Positions 37,657 to 48,689 of a stretch of DNA of 64,000 nt are shown here, one piece after another. The notes under the pieces were generated by a model. It ran no database searches and was not told where the DNA came from. It saw only the letters and a program-made list of their open reading frames with translations. The DNA is from Ambrosia x helenae (lineage: Eukaryota; Streptophyta; Magnoliopsida; Asterales; Asteraceae): positions 124,001 to 188,000 of the forward strand of contig CM061227.1 in NCBI GenBank assembly GCA_030844895.1, given 5' to 3'. The stretch's first letter is position 1. Every line of letters starts with the position of its first letter. The position numbers were made by a program, and so were the translations under genes.

Positions 37657-39069
37657 TTAACCACAACTCTTGTTCAAAGGGGGTCCACATAGCCCTTCAT
37701 TTCCCTCAAAAGACAAGTCTGTAAATGTTAATTCAAACTTTGGAATCCTTCCTGAAAGATGATTATAAGAGAGGTTTAGGAATGAAAGTTGCGTAAGATT
37801 TGTAAGCTCCTCAGGGATGCTCCCATTTAACTTGTTGACTGAAACATCCAAGGACCGCAGGTCTTTTAAGTAATTGCCAATCAATGGTGGTATTGGACCT
37901 GTAAGCCCATTGCGTGCCAAGTTAAGAACCCGCAGGGACGTGGCGTTGCGTATCGACTCGGGGATTCCTCCAACCAGCTTATTGTTGGAGACCGAAAAGA
38001 ACAAGGTTGACCGGAGGACATTGCCAAAACCATGGGGAATGCTAGATGTGAATTTGTTGTTGGAGTAATCCAGGATATAAACTCTTCTTGGAGGGACCGG
38101 GATATCTCCTTGAAGGCGATTAGAATGCAGGTCAAGAACATCAAGCAGAAAAGGAAAAGTGTAGGGCTTTTGGAGACTTGAAAACTTATTGTGTGACAGG
38201 TTCAGAAACCGAAGATAGCCATTGCCAACTTCCCATATCCAGTTGGGTATCTCGCCACTTAGCTGATTGTCTGAAAGATCCAGCATCAGCAACCTGGACT
38301 GGTTCTTGAGATCAGGAACCTCTTGCATGTTGCATGAAGCTAGCATAATTGAGTTTAGTTGAGAGAGTAACGAAAAGTTTGCACTTACCCTCACACTAAG
38401 ATTGTTATAGGAGAGATCAAGAGCGTAAAGCTCAGTCAGCCTTCCAAACTTGTCTAGGTCCAGCCTGCCACTGAATTCATTTTCAGAAAGTTGTAGAGTG
38501 GAAAGGGCTGCAAGGTTGAAGATGAAACCAGGTAGTGGGCCTTCAAATCGGTTGTTACTCAGAACCAGATTGCGCAAACGCTGTGGATGTTGATGATCTG
38601 CAGCTACAAGTAGTAGTTGACCAGATAATCTGTTGTAGGATAGGTCTAAGTCCTCAAGTGAGGGCAAGCTAGCGAGCAAAGACTTGGGTAACTCCCCGGT
38701 TAAGGAGTTGTAACCCATGCTAAGATACTCGAGATGAGTGAGACCTTCCCAGTGATATTGGGAAGTCGAAGGAATCCGACCACGTATGCTTTCGTGACTG
38801 AGATCAAGACGCGTGACATGACCAGCTTCGTCACAGGTGACACCGCCCCAAACACAACATTCGACACTGCTACTTTGGTTCCACTGGACAAGCTTGGTTG
38901 AGAGTGAAGAGTCAAAGGTGAGGTGGGTTTTCAAAGAGAGTAGCAAGGCTTTCTGGTCATCCAGACATGGGGCTGATCTTGTTAGCGTTGCCCCAAAAAA
39001 GACCAACAGAAGAATTAGGCAGGAGAAGGAGGATGTGATTTGGAAACTCATTTCACTTGCACTATTCAT
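37657..39069 (-). CDS. LRR receptor-like protein, shortened and without transmembrane domain
   Basis: Single-exon minus-strand ORF of 470 aa resembling the Cf/Ve class of LRR receptor-like proteins (cell-surface recognition, usually in immunity). After a signal peptide (FSCLILLLVFFGATL) comes the N-terminal cap (CLDDQKALLLSLK ... ECCVWGGVTCDEAGHVTRLD), then about 13 LRRs (L..LDLSYN.LSG..P), and the C-terminal cap GNEGLCGPPLNKSCG immediately followed by a stop. Full-length members usually have some 25-35 LRRs, an acidic spacer, a membrane helix and short cytoplasmic tail. Here LRRs are missing after GRIPSTSQYHWEGL, and the membrane segment is absent. It may encode a secreted LRR protein or be a decayed copy. 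A TATA-like TATATATGTATTTAAG lies just upstream. Confidence 0.85.
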   Translation of the reverse strand: MNSASEMSFQITSSFSCLILLLVFFGATLTRSAPCLDDQKALLLSLKTHLTFDSSLSTKLVQWNQSSSVECCVWGGVTCDEAGHVTRLDLSHESIRGRIPSTSQYHWEGLTHLEYLSMGYNSLTGELPKSLLASLPSLEDLDLSYNRLSGQLLLVAADHQHPQRLRNLVLSNNRFEGPLPGFIFNLAALSTLQLSENEFSGRLDLDKFGRLTELYALDLSYNNLSVRVSANFSLLSQLNSIMLASCNMQEVPDLKNQSRLLMLDLSDNQLSGEIPNWIWEVGNGYLRFLNLSHNKFSSLQKPYTFPFLLDVLDLHSNRLQGDIPVPPRRVYILDYSNNKFTSSIPHGFGNVLRSTLFFSVSNNKLVGGIPESIRNATSLRVLNLARNGLTGPIPPLIGNYLKDLRSLDVSVNKLNGSIPEELTNLTQLSFLNLSYNHLSGRIPKFELTFTDLSFEGNEGLCGPPLNKSCG

Positions 39070-39084
39070 ATCTTAAGTTCTACC

Positions 39085-39105
39085 TTACTTAAATACATAT
39101 ATATA
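39085..39105 (-). promoter_or_regulatory. TATA-like element upstream of the LRR gene
   Basis: TATATATGTATTTAAG on the minus strand about 20-35 bp before the first ATG. The closeness would imply a very short leader or start at the second Met (residue 7). Confidence 0.35.
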
Positions 39106-39376
39106 CTACACAAACAAACAAACAATATCCATCGTTTTTTATTCATAATATTATTATTTTATTGCTAATTTCTTAATGTGAAACCTTGCTCTCAATTATG
39201 TATTCTTTTGACTCTTTTTTATTATATTATATTATCTCCTGCATAGTGCACACACCGACCTTCCATTTCTATTTTATTTATTTTATATTTAATTCTATAT
39301 ATTATAATATTCTAATCCACACGTTTTAGAAAGACGAGATTTGATTAAATTATTGTCAAAACACGAGTTGCGGTAA

Positions 39377-39687
39377 GACTATAAGGAGTGGTGGGGGGAA
39401 AGAGGGGGATGAAGCGTCATGTGGCATTTTGTGGGACCCATGTGGGGGGGGAAAAATTGTGGGGAGTGGAAGGGGGAAGAGATGGGGGAAGGGAATAATA
39501 TTATATTGTGTTAAAGTTAAAAAAAAAAAAAAAAGCTGGCCAATCCACGCATGCCACCTCACCCCCACCCCAAGCCCCACGCCGGTGAAGCCACCCCCGC
39601 CCCAAGCCCCACGCCACTCTCCACGCCCTAATGCGGCGGTGTCCCCCCCCCCTTCCCGCCCCTCTCCCGCCCCCACTCCAGTAAGTC
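39377..39687. mobile_element. Tourist-like MITE with TAA target duplication
   Basis: Left end GACTATAAGGAGTGGTGGGG and right end, reverse-complemented, GACTTACTGGAGTGGGGG are imperfect inverted repeats flanked by TAA on both sides (39374-39376 and 39688-39690). The body is G-rich then C-rich. A relative lies at 60608-60918. Confidence 0.65.
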
Positions 39688-39870
39688 TAAGTTTACGAGG
39701 CAACAGCCTTTCAAACATCTTTGTTCTATAAAACTTGACTGGTTCTATGTATAATTGGATAAATTAATTTGTCGTGAATCTAGCTTATGGTTAAAACACT
39801 TATATAATAAGTTTTATTTCCTGAATCAATGATCTTTCTCGTTGATAAACAACCTTATATATAATTACAA

Positions 39871-39960
39871 CTAGGTTTATGCCCGGGCGCGTTCTCTATT
39901 TGAACATTTTACTTCGCAACGCGTCGAACCGTATCGTTCTCTATTCGAACATTTTACTTG
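39871..39960 (-). mobile_element. Helitron-like 3' terminus
   Basis: Minus strand: hairpin GCGCCCGGGC, then ATAAAC and CTAG followed by T. 5' end not found; the right limit is nominal. Confidence 0.45.
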
Positions 39961-41884
39961 CATTAATATAATATGTGGTTGCTCAGATTGAAAATAAGCA
40001 CATAAATAGGCATTTTTAAATAAGCAAAAAAAAAAAAAAAAACGTTACTCAAAGTTGATAACAAAAATTATCATGTCTACCATGTGTTTCAAGAAACTTA
40101 CATAAAAAAGCATGCACTGTGTTAATAATATAATCGTAAAGGGCTTGTAAGCCCAAGATATGAATGAATGGATAAAGTTGATTCACAGTAGTAATTAAAC
40201 ATCCTAGCTAACTTCACCATTATTATATTGACCAACATTATAATGTCTCAATTCTATCCTATGATCATTAGTCTCTATAGAACCGTTTCTTTTCACTGCA
40301 AATGAGAACATAATAGTAAATAGTACAAACCCAAAAAAATACAGGTTATCAGCAAACAAATAATGAATTATATGCCAAAGCCGATCATAGAGCGCACGAT
40401 TGTTATAAAAATTAGTACCATACTACATTCCAACTTAAACCTAATATAACTCGAGCTTTTTAAAGATAATGTTAAAAAAAATGTTAAAACTATATTTCAT
40501 ATCAAAGTGTAATTTCAAGATCATATTTGTACTTTAGGATGATTTAATTAAAAAAACTGGATTTACAATGGAAGTGTATATCGATTGGCCTGGCCATTCC
40601 TAGTGGTCATGAGTTATTGGTTGGAATTAACATTTGTTGCTCTCGTCTTTTCAAGTTGGGATTCTGTCTCTAAAACAATTAACATTTATAAGCCACCTAC
40701 TGGCCTTCTCTGTTACAAATACGATGAGAGTAAAATCAATGTGATTTGTTCAACAAATCTTTATTTGATGCATATGCAAGACAATAAAATAAACTAAAAA
40801 AAGATGAAACTGACAAAAGCAAACCACAAAAGGTGCCAACAATTTAACCCAACCCAATAAGTAACTTAATCAATATATGCTTAAAAGAAAAGGAAGAAAT
40901 GAGGATGTAGAAACCAAAATGAATTCAATAAATTTGTGGTGGGTTAAGTGCTTCTGGGCAATAGAAATCCAGGAAGAAAGAAACACCAACATATATAAAT
41001 ACACTTCAGGGCAGGCTTCTCATTAAAATCCATTCGTGCATTCCTCACAAATATCAATAACCCCTTTCGTTTTACTTTGCAACTTATTTTTAAAGAACTT
41101 ATTACTTTATTACTTGTGAATTCATAAACTAGCTAGGAATATGACATATGTTACAGCCATAATAAAGCATGACATTAAGGTCCCCAATATTACTTTCCCG
41201 TGTTTCCAAAACACTCACACATTCAGAAGTAGTTTTCTGTAACTATGACTAGGGCGGCTAGTCGACGGTCTGGGTGGTCAAACCCGATAGATCTTGTTGT
41301 AAATCAGAGAGAATTACTGAAAACTTGTATTGCATAATAATTTTGTACATTACACTATAATAATAGACCTTGGGATTTGAACAGAATCTGGTTAGTGGGG
41401 TTAACAGCTGTTGTGTTTGTAGCCATGCCACGTTGCCAGTAACATAACGTGTCAGCCTCTTCTTTGCCCTTCATATACACCTCTTAACTCTAACTCTAAG
41501 AACTTTAGCATCTCTGCTTTCTATGCTACAAAATTTCCGATTCACCCATTAGAATTCTCCTACTGTTTTAAAATTATTGAAATCATATCTCATAGAACAC
41601 GTTTCCGATTCACCCATTAACCAAGTGATTTAATTATATATAATCTCTGCCGGTCGCCGCCCTGAATCATTGTACGCCGCCTCACTTCATTGTGTTGTCG
41701 TCGGCATGCAGACCTCATTTCCTGTGCGAATCGAGCCTGTTGTTTGACACGCTGGCTGGTGGTTGAATGTGTAGAGGCTGATCAAATTCATTCTCCGATT
41801 AGAGGTTAATTCGTCTCAAATTCTCTGCTTTGTTTATCCTTTGAATTATTCATGTTGTTTCTAAAAATGTCATCTTCTTCTTCG
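39960..41884. other. Intergenic DNA without recognisable features
   Basis: No supported ORF. 41640-41830 is GC-richer with CGCC motifs and could be leader or promoter DNA of an unannotated transcript, but no coding start follows. Confidence 0.4.
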
Positions 41885-42284
41885 AGGGTGTTTGGGATTG
41901 AGTTTGGAGATGCAAAAGTGCTTTTGGTCAAAAGTGCTTATTGTCTTATGACTTTTTGAAAAGAAGTTTTAAAAAAAGTGTTTGGATTAGCTTTTGGGAT
42001 GAGAAACGTCAAAAAGTCAATAAATTGCGTTTTTTTAAGTGTTTCGCTTAACTTATTGTGAATATTGGTTGTATGGGTGGTAGATTTGTATTTTTTTTCC
42101 AAAAGCCAAAAGCCAGATTTCTAACTTTTCAAAAACAACTTTTCCACCCTTAAAAGCCAAAAGCCAAAAGTTAAAACAGAAAGTGCTTTTGGGTTACACA
42201 AACAGCTTATTGACTTATTGCTTTTTTTTTTTGAAAAAAAAACCAATATCAATTTTGAAACTCAATCCCAAACACCCTCTTCTT
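41885..42284. mobile_element. MITE with 21-bp terminal inverted repeats, copy 1
   Basis: Left end AGGGTGTTTGGGATTGAGTT and right end AACTCAATCCCAAACACCCT. CTTCTTC-type sequence flanks both sides. The interior contains AAAAGCCAAAAGCC and its complement, giving a strongly self-complementary body of about 400 bp. Confidence 0.8.
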
Positions 42285-42290
42285 CTCTAA

Positions 42291-43476
42291 GGGGGTGTTT
42301 GGGATTGATTTTGGAAACAACTTATTGACTTATTAACTTTTTGAAAAGCCAATAAGTCAATAAGTAATTTGGAAAAGCACCAAATCCTGGCTTTTCAAAA
42401 TGACTTATTAACTTAACTAGGTTAGAACCCGTGCGATGCACGGGATTCCCAATATTATTATTCATAACGAAAATAAATTATTATATAAAGAAAATAACTT
42501 ACGGCGTTAATTGATTATTGACATATTCGAATTAACGAATATTATTATGATTAACGAATATTCTAAATAGTTTGACATGATTTCTATCTATTTTACTAAT
42601 GACTGTTAGTTACATATAAGTTTTCAACATATTCGTTTTCGTATACGAATTATATGATTCGTTTAAATATATTAAATTTTGCGTCAACTAAAGCACTAAA
42701 GATAAACTTTGTTGATGATAACGAATTATTATACTTGACGATAAAAATGCAATTCTACAAAAAACCCATTTAAAGGTAGATGTACCATGTCCAACATAAT
42801 ATTAACATGCAATACAAAAAAAACAACAACCAAGTATCATGAAAAAATAAAACCCAACATAATTTGGTACTTGCATTGCTAACTTCACATAGTAGCCATT
42901 GTTCAAACTAAGATGACTTTCAAAAAAAAAAAAAAAAACAATACAACCTAATTATCCAACATCAAAAGTTTGTCTTTAAGCGTGCGCTTCTTAATTTCTC
43001 GCCTTTTCTTTTTGGAAATTGAAGTTAGCACCAACATACCTTTAGTCTTGATGTACCTAAACGTGACATTATTACCATTTTGTTTTCCGTTTGCTTTCAA
43101 CCATGCAACCCAATTTTGAACAGCAAAGCTACTTTCTTCTTTTGACTTTTCAATCCGAAGTGAAATTTGAACTTCAACACCTTGAAAATTCCTTACATTC
43201 ATTTAACTCTTGTTTAAGTTCCGCCGTCTCAACAATTCTCTTTGAGAGATGCTAAATAAAGTAAAGATATAATCATTTACAATAAAACTAAAATCCCAAA
43301 CATGCTTTAAGTAACCCTAAAAGAGAAGAGTTGAGTATTATCTCAATCCTCTACTGCTTCCTCAATCTGTCTACTATCTTACACACATACATACATACAT
43401 ACATATGCGACAGAGAGGGGTTGCCACTTGCTACTTCACTTATTACTTGTTTTGAAACTCAATCCCAAACACCCTC
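42291..43476. mobile_element. MITE copy 2, split by a ~1-kb Helitron-like insertion
   Basis: A second copy of the same MITE starts at 42292 (GGGGTGTTTGGGATTGATTT) and is interrupted at about 42417. Its right end (GAAACTCAATCCCAAACACC) reappears at 43452-43474. The intervening DNA starts with the plus-strand complement of a Helitron 3' end: minus strand CCCGTGCATCGCACGGG hairpin, TTCTAAC, CTAG, then T. Confidence 0.65.
42948..43202 (-). CDS. Small ORF with possible B3-like fold, inside the Helitron-like insertion
   Basis: 84-residue minus-strand ORF. Residues 30-62 (FAVQNWVAWLKANGKQNG, then NNVTFRYIKTKGMLVL) have the W-x-x-(W/F)-x-x-x-N-x-L/G-..G-(D/N)-x-x-x-F pattern of the end of a plant B3 DNA-binding domain, followed by a Lys/Arg-rich tail. 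It is far too short for a full B3 protein and has no recognisable start context. Most likely a captured gene fragment; the B3 assignment is a hypothesis. Confidence 0.35.
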   Translation of the reverse strand: MNVRNFQGVEVQISLRIEKSKEESSFAVQNWVAWLKANGKQNGNNVTFRYIKTKGMLVLTSISKKKRREIKKRTLKDKLLMLDN

Positions 43477-43688
43477 TTCTTCTTCTTCTTCTGTAACCGT
43501 AACCCTAAAAAAGTTGATTATCTCCATTCTCCTCCTCAACCTAGCTCATTGACTCCAATCTCTCTTCTGTAACCCTAATTTTCCCCCAAGTACGTGACCA
43601 ATCAGAAACGCACGCGCATTAGATGGAAACAAATCAAATTGTCTGACAAATTTACCCCGAGATTGGAAAGGAAAGGTTAGGATAGTTG

Positions 43689-43909
43689 ATGGTAGAAATG
43701 GTTTCGATGGAGAGGTTTTCATCGTCGGAGAATGACGTTGGTTGGAAGCTGGACAGGTTAAGCAAACTAAAGGATCAAGTCTCACAACCAACCGATGACC
43801 TGCTCACTCACCTTCTCCACCTCCACACCGACCGCTGCAGCCCCGTTCGCAGATTCGTTGCACAGTCAGTCCTCCTCACTCTTTCATTTCCTTTCCTTTC
43901 CTTTCAATA

Positions 43910-43940
<31 letters not shown>

Positions 43941-46900
43941 TCTCCTAACCTAGCCTAGGGTTTCATTCATTCATCCATTTACTGCTTTACTCTTAATATG
44001 TATCTATCTAGGATCGCTGGTGATGTCAATAACACTGACTTTTTACCTGATATTGCACCTTTGTTGCTAACTCTCTTACGAGATCCTACCCCTGCCGTTG
44101 CTAGACAGTCCATCTCTTCTGCCATCACTTTATTCCGCCGCTCTCTTATGAAAACTGCTATTCAGGTCACCTACCTCTTTTTCCTCCACTTGTCTGTCTT
44201 CATCATATATCTATACTCATTCCTCCATCTATCTAATCTTTCAGGGCCTTTTTTCAACTGACCTCCTCGATGATTCTCTCCAGTCATCATGGTCTTGGAC
44301 CTTGAAGCTTAAAGATCAAATCTATTCTATGGCCTTCCAGGTAACCTCCATTCTCCCATTTCTCACCCCTAACCTAATTCTATCTGTCTATCTGCACTGC
44401 ACTCTAATTTTCTTTAACCAAATGTTTTTCCAAGCCTGACACCGATGCCAGAAAGTTGCTTGCCCTGAAATTCGTTCAATCTGTAACACTTCTATATACA
44501 GCTGATCCTAGTGTTTCTACTGAACCACCTCAACATCACACTTCTACAGGTATTTTCATATTTTTATTTTCTCTTTTGTGTCCCCATCTCTGATGATGGA
44601 TTGCGTGCGTGGCAGATGAATTTAACATTGCATGGCTTCGTGGGGGGCATCCCATACTTAATGTTGCTGATCTATCAGTTGAAGCCAGTAACAATCTGGC
44701 TTTGTTGCTTGATCAGCTAAGATATCCAGCAGTCAAGTCACTCAGCAATATGGTTGTCATTGTCTTAATTAAGAGGTACTCAGATTCAAATCTTAGTTTT
44801 TAGACTACAAATATACATTGATATTGCTGATGCTTCTCATAGTCCTTAACCGTTTTATTTATCACGCGTTTTCAGTCTTTCAGAAATTGCTAAGAAAAGG
44901 CCTGCATTTTATGGCCGTATTCTTCCAGTTTTACTTGGGTTGGATCCATCAAATTCTGCTGCTGTGAAAACTGGTCATGTTTCTGGGGTGCATCATGCTT
45001 TAAAAAATGCTTTTCTCACCTGCTTAAAATGCACACACCCGGGTGCTGTACCGGTAACATTCTTGACCTGTTTCATGTCATTGACTTATCCAGTTTCCTT
45101 AATTCTATTTTCATCATTTTGTGCTTTGAGTGGATGCCCTTGTTTCTAGAGTATTTTCTCGTTTCTTTCAGTTTAACGCTTAGTTAAGTGTGTTATGTAC
45201 CAGAACTTTAGCCTAGCAAAGTTTTTCCCTAAACTTAAATTTTAGTAGGATGCTTTAGTTTAGATTAACACATTTAGTATTATCTATAGATAGCGATTTT
45301 TCACGCTTCATCTAGAATTGGGTTGACATGCGTTAGTGTTAATTTATACTCAGCCTGCAGCATCTCATATTGGTAAATTAAGAACTTAGTTACAAATGGA
45401 ATGGGTCAAATGTTTATAACATGCTTAGTTGTCATGTGTGATCTAATTGATTCAAGTGTGTGACTGTCTAGTTCAATTATTACTTTCGTTACAGAACTAC
45501 ACAAAGATCAAAAATCTGTCATGTATGCAGTGTATACATTTGTTCATCCTTTATATTTTTGGCATTTGAAATGGATTCAGTTGTTTACATCATAGATAAA
45601 CAAGGAAATTCTTTCTACATTACTTATTTTTCCCTTTTCGTACCGACGTTGAACTATGCTCTATTTTTTTTAGTGGCGAGATCGTTTAGTAGGATCACTT
45701 AGGGAAATGAAAGCCGGTGATTTGGCTGAAGAAGCTCTTCAAGTTTTTAGGGGTAATTCATCGATCACACAGGTACCTAATCTCATTACCATCGGTAGTT
45801 TCTTACTTTCTATTAAACTATGGATCAGTTTGCGTTATATTCAATCTTAATGGGTCAAATTCAAAACTTATCTTAAACTCCTCCAAATAGAACACACCTG
45901 TGCAGTTAAAAGTATTCTTCTACGGTGATAAATTTCAGGTTTCTTGCAGGATATAAAACCCTCAATTGAAGCATGTGATACTGTGCATTCCACTGCGGTT
46001 AGGAAAAGGCCTGAACTACAGGATGTTAATGATCTTAATAAAGATGATGATGTACCTGGAAAGCGTGTCAAACCAACACCTAATTTGAATGAGGACTTGA
46101 AGCCCAATAATGGGAATTCCTCAAGTAAACTAAATACAACCAAACAGAATGTAGATAGTGGGCCTGTGCAGCAGCTTATTTCTATGTTCAGTTCATTGGT
46201 TGCACAGGGTGAACAGTCTGCAGCAATGCTAGAAATTCTTATTAGTAGTATTTCAGCTGATTTACTAGCTCAAGTAGTAATGGCCAATATGCCAAATCTT
46301 CCTCCAGTTTGTCCTAAAGAAGAGGGTGAGAGAGAGTCGGTGAACACCGAGTCCTATACTACTACAGCTGGCAGTGCTACACAAGTTAATAATCTGTCTG
46401 CGTATTTGACAGACATATTATCAAAGTCCACCAAATCTCAAGTTACAAATTCTGATTTTGAGCCACGCATTGATGAGGTATATTCTTATTATCTTGAACA
46501 TGACTTTTCAATACTATTGTATCTTATTTTGTATAATTACATTGGAAGAATGCTACAGAAACCTGAAATGGAGGGTGAACAGCCTGCAGCAAAAGATAGT
46601 GATGTAGCAGATTCTATCGCCAATCAAGGCTTGGTACCTTCCGGCCCACCGGTTTCTCTTAATTTACCATCTATACCGGTTGTTAGCTTAGGCATTCCAT
46701 CTGAGGATATAGATATAGGGGAACTGGAGGATGGCATACCTGGTCTAGAATCATCAGCCAAGAATGATGGAATGCCTGAAATTACTAAAATGGACATGTC
46801 ATCAGTTATTTCTACCGACTTGGAAGACAACAGTCAAGAGCAAATTACCAAAATGGGCACATCATCAATGGATATAGTTCCTTCAGTGTCTACAGACAGA

Positions 46901-48650
46901 TCTGAGGAACTTAGTCCAAAAGCGGCTATGGCAGAAACAAATAGCAGCAATTCCTCAACATTAACTTCTCTTCAGTTAACATCTAAAATTGTCCTGCCAA
47001 AAATGTCTGCACCTGTTGTTGGCCTGAGTGATGAACAGAAAGATCACATACAGAAATTAGCCTTTATACGCATTATTGAAGCTTATAAACATATAGCAGT
47101 TGCTGGTGGTTCGGAGCTTCGTTTTTCTTTACTTTCCTATTTAGGAGTTGAGGTAATATTGTAATAATTCAACCTCTAATAAATTCTCTGATAATATAGC
47201 TGGTTATGATCCTGACTACTTGCATGCTGTTGCAGTTTCCTTTGGAGTTGGATCCTTGGAGATTTCTTCAAACACACATACTCTCAGATTATACAAATCA
47301 TGAGGTGATCTCTCGAAGTCCACATAACTAATGCGGCATTTGTTCTAAAAGTGAATGTTATGTTTGTGAATAATAAGGATTTGACTTCAATCATCAATTA
47401 TTAAGGACTGCTAATTTGTTTTAAAACAATGGCAATACATTATACTCTAGAACAAGTACTCCAGTTTGAAAAAAGTAACAGTGGTATTTTATCAAATCCC
47501 CATTGATTCTCTATATGGTTTAACACTTTAACTTAATAAACCTGAATATATCCTTTTTGTCTGCAGTGGTATTTCTCTATTATTTTATTTCTTTTTTTGC
47601 TTATTTAGCGATAATTATTAGCTTTTAGTCCAAAATTTAGAAGAAACTTATAGAGCGTTCATGTTGGTGTTTGTTATGGAATAAGGTTCTTAGCTCTTAC
47701 AGCATTAATCACTTTACTACGTTTGATCAATTTGATGAAGAACAGAACAGAATAGGAATTATTTCTGAAACAGTTTGCCTTTGCTCATATTTTCATCTCT
47801 CTCTCTATCTTTAATTCTTTATCCTAACCAATTTCGATTGAACTCAACCGATATGGTTGTTAAATTTTATTCAAATATGAATTCAAAAATTTTAAAATAA
47901 CGCTAGGGACTTGTTCTTTCAGGGCCATGAGTTGACCTTGCGTGTCCTCTATAGATTATTTGGAGAAGCAGAAGCAGACCATGACTTCTTTTCTTCAACA
48001 ACAGCAACTTCCGTTTATGAAATGTTTCTTCTGAAAGTGGTTTGTAAATTCTCTATTCTCTGTGGTAGTTACTATATTTTTTTGAACTGCATAAAGTCAA
48101 TTATTATTGCAGGCAGAAGCACTTAGAGATTCTTTCCCACCATCTGACAAATCTTTGAGTAGATTGTTAAACGAAGTTCCGTACCTGCCAAAATCAGTCA
48201 TTAAATTATTAGAGTGCTTGTGTGTTCCTGGAAACAGTGATAAAGATGAGGAACTACACAGTGGAGATAGAGTGCATCAAGGTCTTAGCATTGTTTGGAG
48301 CTTAATTCTGCATAGACCACCCACTAGAGATGCCTGCTTAAAAATTGCTTTACAGGTAGATTTCTTCAATTGTATATGTAGGCATTGACGTATTACATTT
48401 ATCTTACATGCTTATGAGTTATGACATATAGGTTTTAATTTATGTGAACATATGAAATTTAAAGCCTTGATAATGAATAGGCAAGCTAGGCTTAGTAAGT
48501 GCTTAAGTTTGTTTATCCTGAAATTTTAACTCCTGATCATTCTGGGATTTTTTAATAGAGTGCAGTGCATCACTTGGAGGAAGTACAAACGAAGGCGACA
48601 CGTCTGGTATATCCTGAATTATTATTGAGCATCACCTGAAGAAGTTTTAG

Positions 48651-48689
<39 letters not shown>

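Noticed and set aside
39356..39731. Pro/Gly-rich ORFs on both strands
   Set aside because: They fall within a G/C-rich MITE with TAA duplication and are low-complexity artefacts.
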